From positions 23,099,325 through 23,163,324 of the forward strand of contig CM053256.1 of the NCBI GenBank assembly GCA_028583405.1: DNA of 64,000 bases, read 5' to 3'. This stretch comes from Pogonophryne albipinna. Lineage: Eukaryota > Chordata > Actinopteri > Perciformes > Artedidraconidae. Position 1 is the first letter of the stretch; the number at the start of each line of letters is the position of its first letter. A program made the position numbers and the translations under genes. The notes under the pieces are model-generated. The model worked only from the letters and a program-made list of their open reading frames with translations, made no database searches and was not told the origin of the DNA. This document shows positions 21,450 to 63,495 of the stretch, piece after piece.

Positions 21450-23950
21450 TTTTAACTCAAAAGCTTCCCTCCAGGCTCCAGACACCTATCCATAGTGATG
21501 GATAAACATGCACCTGTTAAGAAGTTAACCGTTAAAACAGTAAAGGCACCATGGATTGACGAGGAGCTAAAGAAATGTATGGCTGATAGAGACAGAACAA
21601 AAAGGGCAGCAATGAATTCCGGCAATCATTCTGAGTGGCAGTTATATTGCAAAATAAGAAATAATGTGACAAAACTGAACAGAAAGAAGAAGAAAATGTA
21701 TTATGAGATTAAGATAAATGATATAAAGCATGATGGAAAAAAGCTCTGGGGTACCTTGAATACCATCATGGGTAGGAAAAACAACTCAACACCATCCTTT
21801 ATAGAATCAGAGGGGGCATACATCACTAGACCACTAGATATTGCCAATTATTTTAATAACTATTTCATTGATAAAGTGGAGAAGCTAAGGCAGGGAATGC
21901 CAAAATCTAGCTGCGAGTCATCCTATGTTAATATTAGAGAACGTATTATGAAAAATAAAAACTGCACCTTTGAGCTGGGTAAAGTTAGGACAGAAGAGGT
22001 GGAAACGTTATTGTTGGCAATCAATAATGATAAACCACCAGGTATTGATAACTTAGACGGTCAGCTATTAAAGAATGTAGCCAAGTTCATTGCTGCACCC
22101 ATCTGTCATATTTTCAACATGAGTCTGGAAGGTACATGCCCGCAAATCTGGAAAGTAGCTAAAGTTATTCCACTCCCTAAAAATGCAAAGAATGCCTTCA
22201 CTGGCTCTAACAGCAGACCAATAAGCCTGTCACCTGTTCTAAACAAACTACTAGAAAAAATTGTATTCAATCAAATACAATGCTATTTTTCTGTTAACAG
22301 TCTGATGAGTGAGTATCAACATGCGTATAGAGAGGGTCACTCAACAGCCACAGCATTAACACAAATGACAGATCAATGGATGAAAGAGATTGATGTGAAG
22401 AAAATGGTGGGAGCAGTACTATTAGATTATAGCGCTGCCTTTGATTTGATAGACCATAGAATTTTACTTGACAAATTGGAGTGCTATGGTTTTGCCCCAA
22501 AGGCGATATCATGGCTAGAAAGCTATCTATATAACAGAACTCAAAGTGTATACTTTAATGGCAGTATCTCTAGTGCTAGATGTGTTGCAAGTGGAATTCC
22601 ACAAGGAAGTTCACTAGGTCCTTTACTCTTCTCAATCTTTACAAATGATTTCCCATTAGCTCTTGAAAAAGCACAAGTCTCTATGTACTCGGATGACACG
22701 ACAATATATACACAGGCTCCCACAATCGGTGAGATAACTGATATTCTGAACAAAGAACTGAAAACAGTAATGGAATGGGTGACCAGCAACAAATTAGTGC
22801 TCAACATTCAAAAAACAAAAAGTATTGTATATGGCACAAATTACGTACTAAGGTCTAAACCGCAGTTGAATCTGATGCTGAATAATGTAGAGGTTGAGCA
22901 GGTGGAGGAAACAAAGCTCCCGGGACTCATCCTAGTGAACAATTTATCATGGACGAAACACATAGAGTCAGTGGTGGCAAAGATGGGGAGGAATATATCT
23001 GTCATCAAGAGGTGCTCAGTGTTTTTACCACCGCAACTGACAAAACAAGTCATTGAGACTCTAGTCCTTTCACAACTGGACTACTGCTCAATGATCTGGT
23101 CAGGGGCAAACAAGAGGGACCTGGGAAAGCTGCAACTGGTTCAAAACAGAGCAGCACGGTTTGCCCTTAGGTGTACACCAAGACATAATGTAAACAAAAT
23201 GCATGTCAAGCTCTCCTGGACATTAGTCACGGAGAGGCTGATGGTATCACTCCTTGTCTTTTTGAGAAACATAAATGAGCTGAAACATCCAACCTGTCTA
23301 TATAAGCAACTTACACCTAGCTCAAAAATCCATACATATAAAACGAGACATGCCACAAGAGGTTGCTATCAAATCCCTAAAGCCAAAACAGAGTCTATGA
23401 AGAGCACAGTGCTGTATAGAGCCATGGCTGCATGGAACACACTGCCAGATCAGATTTCTAAAGAAACAACTAAAGCAAGCTTCAAAAGACGATTGAAGAG
23501 GCATCTTGAAGCCCAAAGATTGTAAATTACACAAGCAGCAGACAGGTTATGGTAAACATACAGCAGCACACCGATTCATATAGGTTTTTTAAACACATGC
23601 AGGAATATGGCACTTTCGCTAACATAGACACACACACAGCCTTTTGCAGTTATGATGAGGATTGTATTTGTTTAGTTTGTTTTTACTCGAAAAGAAGCGA
23701 AGGGAGACATTTGTAAAAACACTATTATTATTATTCCTTCCAAGGAAATGCGGAATCAGAAAATAAGCTGTATGTGATGGTTGATATGAAAGTCACTGTT
23801 TGAAGGAAAATTGACGCCGTACATGATTTGTATCATTGTCTTGTAATGTACTGTCGAATGTCATGTTTTATGTTATTTGTGGACCCCAGGAAGATTAGCT
23901 GTTGTTATGCACCAGCTAATGGGGATCCTAATAAACAAACAAACAAACAC
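21450..23950 (+). mobile_element. 5'-truncated CR1/L2-type LINE retrotransposon
   Basis: A non-LTR element spanning the last part of the endonuclease-RT linker, the whole reverse transcriptase and the 3' tail. The tail reads GGACCCCAGGAAG ... GCTAATGGGGATCCTAATAA and ends in (ACAA)n-like repeats at about 23930-23949, a 3' end I associate with fish L2-like LINEs. The apurinic endonuclease that should precede the RT is missing, consistent with 5' truncation on insertion. The left boundary is not visible as a duplication; it lies 0.5 kb upstream of the eif3e start and reads away from it. Confidence 0.85.
21495..23525 (+). CDS. LINE ORF2 reverse transcriptase fragment, open reading frame intact
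   Basis: About 676 codons without a stop; the first real ATG is at 21498 (21495 is GTG). RT blocks are in order: PPGIDNLDGQLLK (~190), RPISLSPVLNKLLEK (~241), HAYREGHSTATAL (~276), the catalytic LLDYSAAFDLIDH (~308), GIPQGSSLGPLLF (~367) and MYSDDTTIY (~396). The two-Asp YSDD active site is present. The C terminus has the SQLDYCSMIWSG ... LQLVQNRAARF region typical of Jockey/CR1/L2 elements. The endonuclease is absent, so it cannot act alone. The lack of stops over 2 kb points to recent insertion. Not a host gene. Confidence 0.9.
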   Translation: MMDKHAPVKKLTVKTVKAPWIDEELKKCMADRDRTKRAAMNSGNHSEWQLYCKIRNNVTKLNRKKKKMYYEIKINDIKHDGKKLWGTLNTIMGRKNNSTPSFIESEGAYITRPLDIANYFNNYFIDKVEKLRQGMPKSSCESSYVNIRERIMKNKNCTFELGKVRTEEVETLLLAINNDKPPGIDNLDGQLLKNVAKFIAAPICHIFNMSLEGTCPQIWKVAKVIPLPKNAKNAFTGSNSRPISLSPVLNKLLEKIVFNQIQCYFSVNSLMSEYQHAYREGHSTATALTQMTDQWMKEIDVKKMVGAVLLDYSAAFDLIDHRILLDKLECYGFAPKAISWLESYLYNRTQSVYFNGSISSARCVASGIPQGSSLGPLLFSIFTNDFPLALEKAQVSMYSDDTTIYTQAPTIGEITDILNKELKTVMEWVTSNKLVLNIQKTKSIVYGTNYVLRSKPQLNLMLNNVEVEQVEETKLPGLILVNNLSWTKHIESVVAKMGRNISVIKRCSVFLPPQLTKQVIETLVLSQLDYCSMIWSGANKRDLGKLQLVQNRAARFALRCTPRHNVNKMHVKLSWTLVTERLMVSLLVFLRNINELKHPTCLYKQLTPSSKIHTYKTRHATRGCYQIPKAKTESMKSTVLYRAMAAWNTLPDQISKETTKASFKRRLKRHLEAQRL

Positions 23951-26019
23951 CACACATCTTCCTTTTTTCTAAAAGCCTTTATATTACTGTGAACGACTTT
24001 TTCCCAGGAGCCAAATACAGTCATGCTGAAGCATGCTTAATTTGAATGAAAACAACCAGATCATTTCCAATCATTTGACTTTTCCATAATGTAAGAATGT
24101 CTTCACTGTGCATCTGAACATCCTCCTTTCTCCTCCTTTACTTCAGTAGCTACCTCATAAAGGGGCCCCATGTGTCCCATGTGCTCAACAACAGCCAATA
24201 TCAGCCACTGAATGGCCCATGTCCCAATAGTCTTCACTAGTACCTTGTTTTCCTGACAACCGCACGCCACTGTCTTGTGTCTTCATACAATTCTTCCCTT
24301 GTTACCACTGGGCTCTCTCTCTTCAATTCCTACTTCTCCCCGCCGCCTGATGGCAGGTAGAAATGAGTCATAAACAGACACCACTCACTGTGGCCAGCTG
24401 CTGTTTTACTGGGTGCTTCTGACACAGTCCGCTCTGGCTCAGTGGCAGCTCCCTTAAAATGAAAAAAAAGAGAGGAAACACAGCGCTTACTCTGCTGAAG
24501 CCTTCTTTGTTTCATCTGCATCATTTCAGGAAAGTTTTGCAGTAAAAAAAGGCACCCATACAATGATTTGGCCGGTTTGGCAACAAGTACCATTTAGGAA
24601 TGTGTCTCTATTAGATCATTCAATTCATATAATGAAAAGCTCCAGCCAGTTTGGCTGCCGCTACCTTGGCTTTATAAGGTCACAATGAAATACTTCCTCT
24701 GTTCTTGTTGTTTTTATTACAGTTTTCACTAATGTGAGCACCTAAAATATGCATTTTTTTAAGTTTATGTGATCTTTCTGTGTGTGTGAATATTCTGTCA
24801 CTTCTGAATTCCTGCTGAGTATTTTCATTTTAAGTATGATTTAGGACAAATGCTTTGTTGCTAGAGAGAGACAGATACGTAGGGATGATATCGTTTTGGA
24901 GGCCAACCCCAAAGTCGTATAGTTGTATGACTTCACTTTACCTCCGCTAAGCTAAATGTGGCTAATGTTTGACGTGATGATGTTCCGTCTCATTTAGTCC
25001 TTTGTTAGCAACGGCTGGTTTTAAGACACATAGAAGCTTAAGACATTCACAAATAGAGTTTTTATTTTCATGTCATAGAACAAAACGGGAGAATCTCTTC
25101 AGCTTTTGTAAACCACAAATATTTTGTTAGTCTTTGAGACGAGGGAATCAGAAGCGGTAAAATACAAACAAAGCTCCTGGTTTTGTGATTCATTCATACA
25201 CCACTCTATTTATTTATATATTGGCCTACAGCACTCGACTGTTAATAATGTGTATATCGCTGATGCATTTGAACACTTCAGGATGTTTTATATAAGTCAT
25301 CTAATATAATGGTGATAATATATCAGTGATTAAATTAGGAAACACTTTTGGACAAGATAAGTGTTTTAAACAATGTAAGTTAAATATCTTATATATTAAA
25401 ATAATAATATTCTGAGTCTTAGTTTTGGAGGATTTAAAGAAAACATCATTAACACTGGGGAGGGGCTAAGCTATGTTTCAACCCTCCTGAACGCATTAAT
25501 CATTTGTGTAAAGTCCCTTACCGAGCAGAAAAACGGTTTGTGTCCTTCCAACTTTACTTTTGTGTGAAATGATTATAACGAAATAATTGCTCCTCTGTGT
25601 AACATAAACACATGCACGATGTTGTCAATTTTCAGTGTAGTTTGAGTTGGATTTGATGTGCAGGCAATAATACATGTTATTACTCAATATTAAATTAGGA
25701 AGCGGTGGGAAGAATCTTCACCAAAGCCAATAAGCATTCTTATATAGGTTAAACACCACAAGTATAAATCCAAAATGACAAGAAAGCATGTGTTTTAAAC
25801 ACTGATGTCAAGGCCAAACTGCTTTGGTTTCTCTTGTTTTGACCAGACAATCTTGAGATAGTATTTTTGAAAAAACATTTAAATTTCCCTTCTTCTGATT
25901 TTGTTCAGCTTTCTTTCCAGACAACTGTTGTTTTGCATATTACATCCTAAAACATGTCAAATACAGATTTGACTCTTTGATCATTCACTGTGCAAAAACC
26001 TTATCCTTTCAATAATATG
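23951..26019. other. Intergenic sequence, no gene recognised
   Basis: AT-rich intergenic DNA between the LINE and the MITE at 26 kb. No convincing exon, RNA gene or repeat end seen; short frames here lack splice context. Confidence 0.55.
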
Positions 26020-26660
26020 CAGTGTGTTCAGGTTCATATTTGTATTTTCTGCATTATACTGTGACATGTTTCCATGCTTTAAAGTTCAAAAGTGCTTTAC
26101 TTTTCTCATACTGCATGTGCTGCAGTACCTCTTTTCACCCTCTGTCTGAAACCAGGAGCCCATGCTCTCATTGGTTAGCTGGCCAGCTCTTGGTGATTAG
26201 TCAACCACTTGAGAGATGTCCCTTATCACATACAAGGGAGGCGTGTGGTGCAGTGAGTTGTGCGTTGGTGTTGGGATCAGGGGAGCACAGGTTCAAACCC
26301 CACTGCAGTCAGCATGTCGTTGTGTCCCTGGGCAAGACACTTCACCCCAAATTGCTCCTGTGGGGATTGCCCACAACATTGAAGTTGCTTTGGATAAAAG
26401 CATCTAACAAGTAACATGTGATGATGTGATGTACAATGTGTTGTCAAGCTAGCCAATCGAAGCGCAAGTGTTACATAGTGATGTCCCTATGTTAAGGAAG
26501 TAAACAAAGAAGTCCAATGGAGGCTTATCAGGCAGGGGGGGAGTGTGTTGTAGAGAAACTCCCTCTGGAGGAAACACAGGGATGTTAGCCTTTGCAGACC
26601 ATGCACAAAAGTCTATGACACACAACAGGAAAGGGAAAAGCTCAATAGGGCCCCTTTAAT
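26020..26660 (+). mobile_element. Long copy of the GGGGCCCTATT-ended MITE family, split by a SINE
   Basis: The left half has the family blocks TGTGACATGTTTCCATG, GTGCTGCAGTACCTCTTTTC and ACCCTCTGTCTGAAACCAGG. The right half has GTTACATAGTGATGTCCC, GAAGTAAACAAAGAAGTCCA, GCCTTTGCAGACCATGCAC and the end CAATAGGGCCCCTTTAAT. The left terminus has decayed. Between the halves sits a 196-bp tRNA-derived SINE (26236-26431). No coding capacity. Confidence 0.82.
26236..26431 (+). mobile_element. tRNA-derived SINE inserted in the MITE
   Basis: The tRNA-like head has an A-box-like TGGTGCAGTGAG (26246-26257) and a perfect B box GGTTCAAACCC (26290-26300). The body includes TGTCCCTGGGCAAGACACTT, a core common in fish SINEs. 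The 3' part GCTTTGGATAAAAGCATCTA is a LINE-like tail, ending in GATGATGTGATG repeats. The pentamer TACAA occurs on both sides (26231-26235, 26432-26436). The B box makes this a possible Pol III unit, but it is a retroposon, not a tRNA gene. Confidence 0.85.
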
Positions 26661-28947
26661 ATTGTGATCGTCTATCTGTATTAAGCCTTTGATTTGTATA
26701 ACGGTTGCTAATATAAGTCTCAGATATGTGTCTCAGAGTGCATATTAAAATCTGCAAACCCAACAATCCTGGAGCCACATTAAGGCCTGAACTATGCACA
26801 AACAATGTTTTTTCAAAGGGTTTTGTGCCAACTTGCTTATCCATCCCCTTAGAGAAAAGCAAAGTCAAACACAACATTGCAGCGATTTGGGAAAATCTGC
26901 AGGGGGTGATGGAAACAAACAATAAAGTAATTCAGAGGGATGGATCCAGGCAATTTCCTGCTGGACACTCAGTAATATCTTGAGTATCAGCTATCTTAAT
27001 CTCATGATGCTTGCAGACAAACTCACGCTAAACAAACAAATGAAGGCTACTTTCTTTAACTTTATTAAATAACTGTGGCGATTACACAGCTCATTACACA
27101 CAGTGGGATCGATAAGCATGGCTTCAAATGGAAAGAGGGGCTGTGCAGAATGTACGCATGGGGCGGTTGCTATTAACCTGCTTTTATGCACAACAAACAG
27201 GTAAGCGATAAGACACAGATGTTAAGTTTAAATAGTCAAATATTTAGGAAGTGGATTAGTCGAGCACCATCAAAGCTGTTGGTACATATTTTATTTTCAA
27301 CATAAAAATGTTTTCTGGTGATTTAAGTAGATTTATATGCAATCATCAGAATAAGAACATTGTATTAATTGTGGGGGTAATTGGGTTTTGTGACAGTTAC
27401 ACTATTTGATAATGAACAATAAAAGTGGTGTATGAGTATTAAGATATTAATGATGAATTGCACAAAAAGGAGTTTTCAGTTTTGCTGTTGGAAGCATTAC
27501 ATCCAAAATAAAATAAATAGAAAATATTGCAACAGATTGTAGAATCCTAAAGAAAAACATAATTTATACCAAACTATTAAGCAGTATAGATGCGTCAGTG
27601 AAAATATATTTATATAAACGTATAATATAACAATGTATTTGAGTTAGGGCATATATACAGTTCACAGTGCTTCAGATTTAAGGAGTTGATTCACCCAATT
27701 ATCCGATTATTGAGGCGAATAGAATATTTCTTTAACAAAATTCAAAAACAACATCTCTGTCCAGAAACTGTTCCGTTGACAAAGCCACATCCAGACCACA
27801 TGGCCAATGGTTTCCATACCCAACCTTACAAATCCCAATGTATCCCCCTGCAAACAAGATATAATGTGTGTCTTTTTCAGGTGCTTGGAGGGCGGGTTTT
27901 ATTACTTTTGGATGGAGCAAGTTTAGCTGTTTCCCCAAGTTTCGGCAAGAAAGGAAATGAGCACATTTCCCAAAGACGTCAAACTGCTCCATTAAAGCCA
28001 AGGCAATGTGATTACTGCAAACCGATTGTTGTTTGTCAGATGTATGGATACAGTTCACGGTGGTCTGCTCTCTAACATAACTAGGACTTGGCGATGCTTC
28101 TGCAACTTCGTAATCTTCTCCTGCCAATGTGCTTTTCAGTCAACCCAACCAACATTATGACTGAAACTAATGATTTGTTCCCAGCAAAAAAAAAAGGAGG
28201 TTTGGGCTATCAAAAAACACATATCTGTCTCTTTAAATCAAAGCAGTTGGCACACCCCATACACAGGATTAACACAGGGATGCTGTCAAGACCACCAACA
28301 CATGTCAGCATGCTAAACAGTTATCCTTCATGTTTGTCTTGCAGAAAATACTCGTGGCCTTAATGGGATCAACTCAAAGGGCGTTGGATTGATGGGCCAA
28401 ATATTCCATGAACAACCTCAGCTCTCCAGTTCCCTGAAAGCTTTCTTGGTCAACAACTGAATCCAAAAGAGAGGGAGAGAAAAGTACACTGCCAGAGACA
28501 CCCACTACTGGCCTTGCACTAATATCTGTCAAAAAATAAATCAATAAGACCTGAAGATGAACGACTCGCCACTGCATGTTGCAAAGCCAAGCATCCCCGT
28601 TTCGAATCAGGATTCCAAGGATCGCATATGAATTTCAATGATTCCTTTTGTACACTTTTTAGATATGCATCACCTCGCCCCGAGTGTGTGTCAGGTTATA
28701 AATCAGCAGCCAACACTCCTGACTCGGAGCCCAGTGCTGACTTCAGCACTGTCACATTGGATGGCGATGGGATGAAGGTTATTGACCGACCAGAAAGCAA
28801 CTTTAAAATGATCTTTCAGTGATCACCCAATGGCACCAAGCATGGCAGAACATCTGCCCGACATATGTCTGCTGCTGCATAAACAAGGAGTGACTTGTAC
28901 TCTCACACATTATTACAGAAGGCACACAGGGGAGTCCATCAATATTA
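26661..28947. other. Intergenic sequence, no gene recognised
   Basis: Two overlapping frames of about 130 codons on opposite strands (27686-28127) do not resemble known proteins and are best explained by chance in a GC-moderate patch. No repeat ends recognised. Confidence 0.5.
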
Positions 28948-29527
28948 CTTCATTCACACCAACGCAACTCCGGTCCAAGCTCCGTGCTAGAGCTTTTCAG
29001 GTTCAGAACCGGTTCTTCGGTTTAGCTCCGGCTCTTTTCACACCGCCCAGAGTCCGACTGGTGCTGCGTCATTGCGTCATAGTTTACGTCATGACGTAAC
29101 CATTTGCGTGCCTGCTTCATAAAGCAAAACCGCACGGAAACCCCTCACAGCTGACACCAACAACAACAACAATGGCCGATTGTGCTCCAGCTTCCTCCGT
29201 ACCTCTTCGGAAGACCAGATTCTCAGTAGGTAGCTGGTCTCTTCAGTGGACCACTGCTGCTTGTTATGTTTCTCCATCGTTGTGTACAAACTGGATAAAA
29301 CGCAGGCTTTTTGTTGTTGTTCAGGAGTTGATCCCGCCCCTGCCCCCGCCTCGACGTAAGCGTGACGTATGCGGTGCTTTTGCTCTAGCCGGACAATTTG
29401 TTGGTGCTTGAAACGAACCGGATTCCGGAGCTAAGAGGCTGCTCCGCTGCGGTGTGAACAGGAAAACCCGGTGCTTTTCAAGCTCCAGCTCCGAACCGGC
29501 CCTGAAACACCGTTGGTGTGAATGAGG
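28948..29527 (-). mobile_element. Harbinger-like non-autonomous element with Myb/SANT-like remnant
   Basis: Inverted ends CTTCATTCACACCAACG and CGTTGGTGTGAATGAGG bound 580 bp, with TA next to both outer ends. Interior inverted blocks also match (GCTCCG, GAACCGG). On the minus strand a frame near 29280-29190 contains QQWSTEETSYLLRIWSSEEV, a trihelix/Myb-SANT-like DNA-binding motif of the kind carried by PIF/Harbinger elements. The target duplication is not clear, so the superfamily rests mainly on the Myb-like motif. Confidence 0.72.
29089..29289 (-). pseudogene. Myb/SANT-like protein fragment of a Harbinger element
   Basis: The frame runs MYTTMEKHNKQQWSTEETSY, then LLRIWSSEEVRRKLEHN, followed by sequence that loses resemblance. 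The spaced Trp residues and the acidic EE-x-LL pattern fit the Myb_DNA-bind_4 type domain, here truncated after the second helix. Not a host gene. Confidence 0.6.
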
Positions 29528-32317
29528 TATCACAGTGACCCCTCTAATGCTTCCTAGCTCTTCTCGTAATGCACAACTTCACTTTTCTTCTGCAATTTTC
29601 TTTCAAAGCAAGGCAGAGAACATAGTGCAATCTCCAAATGTACAGTCACGAACATTCTTACCAGAAAAAAAGATAAATGGTAAATTACTGTTTTTTGGAA
29701 GGGATTTGAGTATTCCTCTTCCCGTGAACTTAAAATGTGTGTAATCGTTTATGTAGCTAATTGGAGGCCTTTGAATAAAACCATGGAAAGACAGAGCAGT
29801 TGAACATAAGCCATGACTTCTTTGTATGTCAAACCTCAGCTTGGACCCCCTGAGAGGTTGTTGAAGAGATTTATTAATCAAGTTGGAATCATGCAAAACA
29901 TAGTGCTGCAATGAAGAACTTCAACAGCTGCTGCAATTTAGAATGGAGATGATGTGATTCTTGGATAGGAGACGGAAAGAAATCTCAATATTTGGCTCTG
30001 AGGTGTCAAAATTGTCACTTCGCTGCCAAATACTCTCTTAGAGATCACAGTTTCAATTGAATAAGACTACATGAGGGTTATGCAAGATTAGGCGCAAATA
30101 TGAAATCCTTTTACTGTAATAAATTCCAGGAGGAGCACTGAAATGTGTTCATCTGGAAATCAATGCTCATCACAGCTTGTAGGGATGAGTTTATCACATT
30201 CTACTTGTCATGATAAATGCCATCACCTACAAGGAACTTCTTTTAAGTAATTTCATGCATGGTGAGGTTCAAACCTTGTTGAATTCAATGAGAATTTGCT
30301 ATTAACCCAATCTCGCTATACTTAATACACTACATGCGGTAATACTCCAATCCACAAGCGATCGCGCCACTACCCGGGTGTCAGGGGAGCAAAACATCCT
30401 AAGCTCCGTACCATGTGAGCAGCATCAATAACCAGCGTGGTGCTGCTCCGACACAGGGCTGAATATTGTTCTTGGCACGGAAGCCGAGAGAGACAAGGGC
30501 AGGTTGGTTAGGAAGTCTAATTGTGTGATGTGCCATAATTTCCCGCTCAGGGCCTCTCACTCAGGATATGGGCGAGGTCAAAGGTGCAATACAGGGACTC
30601 CATCAGAGGCAAAGCGTGCCGGAGTCATCTGTACGGAGTTATTCGCAGCGAGGTGAAAGCAACTTGCTCAGACAGGGGACCTAATCAGATTTCAAAGCAA
30701 ACACAGTGCCGCGCGGCTCCAGAAGGCCGAATCCAAACATCGGCGCTAATTGCATCTGTCTTCATTTTCCGCAACTGACTGTACAACACCAACGAGAAAG
30801 AAAACCTAGATGGAACAAGAACTATTTGGAAAACCGCAGAAAGCACCTCAGACGCCTCAATTTTCAGTCCATAGCTGTTCATTTTAGAGATTGCCAACTC
30901 TGATTGCTTCTGTCAGAAATCAAAATATAATTCCTGTGAAGTGTTTCTACTGGAATATTTCTTCCTATTTTTCATACATGGAGACCGAAAGGGAAAATAT
31001 ATATATGCTTGTCCTGTGTGCTATATGAGGGGGCTATCTGCATGGAAACCTACGTAGGCACCAGTCAAGTCGCACAATTTGGGTTTTCAGATGGCCCCAA
31101 TTCATCTCCCATATTGGGACATTTCTGTACAAGAAGGCTGCTCCAAGTTAAACAGGCGCCTTATGTGAAGAGGTTTTTTTTTCACCACCACATCCAGCTG
31201 CATCTCAAAGTTACAGACAGCTTGTTCACAGAGCACTTTCCGCATCATGTCCCTGAAATCCCAAGGGTCACACCCACTGTAATAAATGGTGTTTATTGCA
31301 GGTCACTGCTAGGCCCCCGGCCTTCAGTGGCACCTTGGCAGACAAGGGGGAAGCCCTCTGCCCCAGAGGACAGTGTGCCATTGTTTTAATGTGGTTCCTT
31401 TGGTATTTCGGCTCCCAACCACAAATTAACCGACTGCCATGTGCAGACTTGCAAATTACAAGTGCACCCAAAGCCAAAGCTTATTCGTAACCTAAACTGT
31501 ACATAGTGTTATTATTTGCATCCCTGACAGAGATGATGACATTTCATTATTTCCTTGTGCACTTGCTCATTATTGATGAAGCTATATTACAGTGTCAGTG
31601 TCCTTGAGAGGGATAACAACCTCTCCTTGTTGTCCTGTCACTATATCACATCGACAAAGTATGCATGGTTCTGGATATGACATCAGATCTCGGAAATGTC
31701 TATGTAAGCAGGTTTCTGCTGAGTCCACATCAACAAGTGTGTAATGTGGTAAGAGAGAAGTGTGTAAGCAAGCATACACAGCGAGGGGATGAGATTCACA
31801 GAGGCTCCTGGGGGAAATCAGGATATAATGTTCAGTTGTGCGTGGAAAGCACATTTGATGTTTTCTATGCAACTGATAGATTAGGCTCAGCAGACTGTCC
31901 TATCTAATACTTAGGTGGATTAAATACAATTGGAAATGGAGCATGAGAGGAACATCATCTGGATTGTACATATCTGCTAACCATCACACTGCATTAGGAA
32001 AATGTAGGTTTGCAGCATATTGAACACATTAGCCCTGTGCTTAAACCAGAAAATGTGCTATTTGAGCCTGAAAGTCAAAATCACCAGTTTTTAACCCGAA
32101 TGCAAAAAGTGTCAATATATCAATAATCAAATCAGTGTGTACGCTTTATAAATCAATCGATCAGTCATATCATTATAAAATAGGACACTATGTTCGTTGC
32201 AAATACAAATAGTATTCATTACAATATTGCTGTTTTGTTCTAAATTGTGTAATTTAAAAAAATGTTTTTATCTTAAATTAGTTGGCTTCTTATTAAGCTC
32301 ATCTTGGCTCTTTTCTG
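29528..32317. other. Intergenic sequence, repeat-poor
   Basis: No recognisable repeat ends or exons. The stretch about 30300-30800 is less AT-rich and free of repeats, so it is a candidate for conserved noncoding DNA, which cannot be tested from one sequence. Confidence 0.45.
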
Positions 32318-32376
32318 TTGTAACAAATGTAAATGTCCCCTCTGTGGGACAAATAAAGGTATTCTGATTCTGACAT
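32318..32376 (+). mobile_element. LINE 3'-end fragment
   Basis: GTCCCCTCTGTGGGACAAAT then AAAGGTATTCTGATTCTGA is the short 3' terminus of a fish non-LTR element. A second, shorter version (CCCAGGACAAATAAAGTATT ... TCTGATTCTGATT) is at 60998-61040. Only the tail survives; the clade is uncertain (RTE/Rex-like). Confidence 0.55.
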
Positions 32377-32700
32377 TAGTAAAATCTTTAAAAAAATTAG
32401 TAAAATAACAGGACACACTGAATATAAAAGTTTAAACGATGAGCTATAGCATTTCAACTATAAAGAAAGAATACACATTACTACACTTAAAGGTAGTATT
32501 AATAATAATAATAAACATAGTAATAATAATAATATTACAGTAAAATCAAATACAAAATAATAATTATTTTATGTGAGCCTTCTTGATACAAACACCTTTG
32601 AATAAATTGAAGGAATTGTGTCTCTATAAAAATAGGATGCTCCTAGTAAAATAAAAAAACATAAACAAAAACATCATCATACTCAAAATAAATGAGAATT

Positions 32701-32780
32701 GTTTTACCTCAATATAAATTGTACGTCCCCTGCTGGTAAGCCATGACGTAGGCACGGCGTCTGTTGTCAAAAGAGAAAAG

Positions 32781-32787
<7 letters not shown>
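32701..32787 (+). promoter_or_regulatory. emc2: emc2 proximal promoter / 5' UTR with CRE-like and YY1-like motifs
   Basis: TGACGTA at 32744-32750 resembles an ATF/CREB half site, and AAGATGGCGT (32778-32787) is a YY1-like motif spanning the start codon. There is no TATA box at the right spacing. The transcription start is not determinable from sequence alone. Confidence 0.4.
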
Positions 32788-62988
<30,201 letters not shown>

Positions 62989-63495
62989 ACGCCCTTCCTC
63001 CTGCCCAGACTCGGGGCAACTCGAAAAGCCTTGCAATGTGACCACCACCGGATCTTTCTCTCTTTTATTCTTCTATTCCTTTTTAGTATGTATCTGTAAT
63101 TGATTGGACTTGACACGGACAATGGAAGACATTTGTTTCCCTCAAGTGCAACAATTTCCCCCACGCATCTGGAACAGCAAATTCCAAGTACTCCAATTTA
63201 TTTAAACAAGCTATACTTAGTATTAACTCTGTAATTTTCCATCCCCATCCCATGTTTTCTTTTAGGTTCTGTCTCTTAACTGATGTAATCACATCAAGGT
63301 TTTTAAACTACGTGACCATGTGTAAGAAGCTGTACAGTAAAAGCTATTTATGAAGACAATGTGGAGTCCCACCTGTCTGCACTGAGGTCCTTTACTGTTT
63401 CCTGAGCTATCTGTAAATGAAACATCTTTATCTAATGAAACTTGTTTTGTCTAATCTAATAAAATGTCTTAATAAAAGTAGAAATGATTGCCAAT
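62989..63495 (+). other. emc2: emc2 3' UTR with two polyadenylation signals
   Basis: About 500 bases after the stop there are two AATAAA hexamers, at 63458-63463 and 63471-63476, preceded by AT-rich sequence. The cleavage site is inferred to lie within about 25 nt of the second. Confidence 0.7.
63458..63476 (+). terminator. emc2: Tandem AATAAA poly(A) signals of emc2
   Basis: Two canonical hexamers 13 nt apart (start to start) are the first such cluster after the emc2 stop, about 470-490 nt downstream. Confidence 0.7.

Noticed and set aside
26290..26300. tRNA gene suggested by a perfect B box
   Set aside because: The surrounding sequence does not fold into a tRNA and continues into SINE core and LINE-like tail, so it is a retroposon.
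27686..28127. Overlapping 129- and 131-codon frames on opposite strands
   Set aside because: Mirror frames with no recognisable motif or splice context; probably chance.
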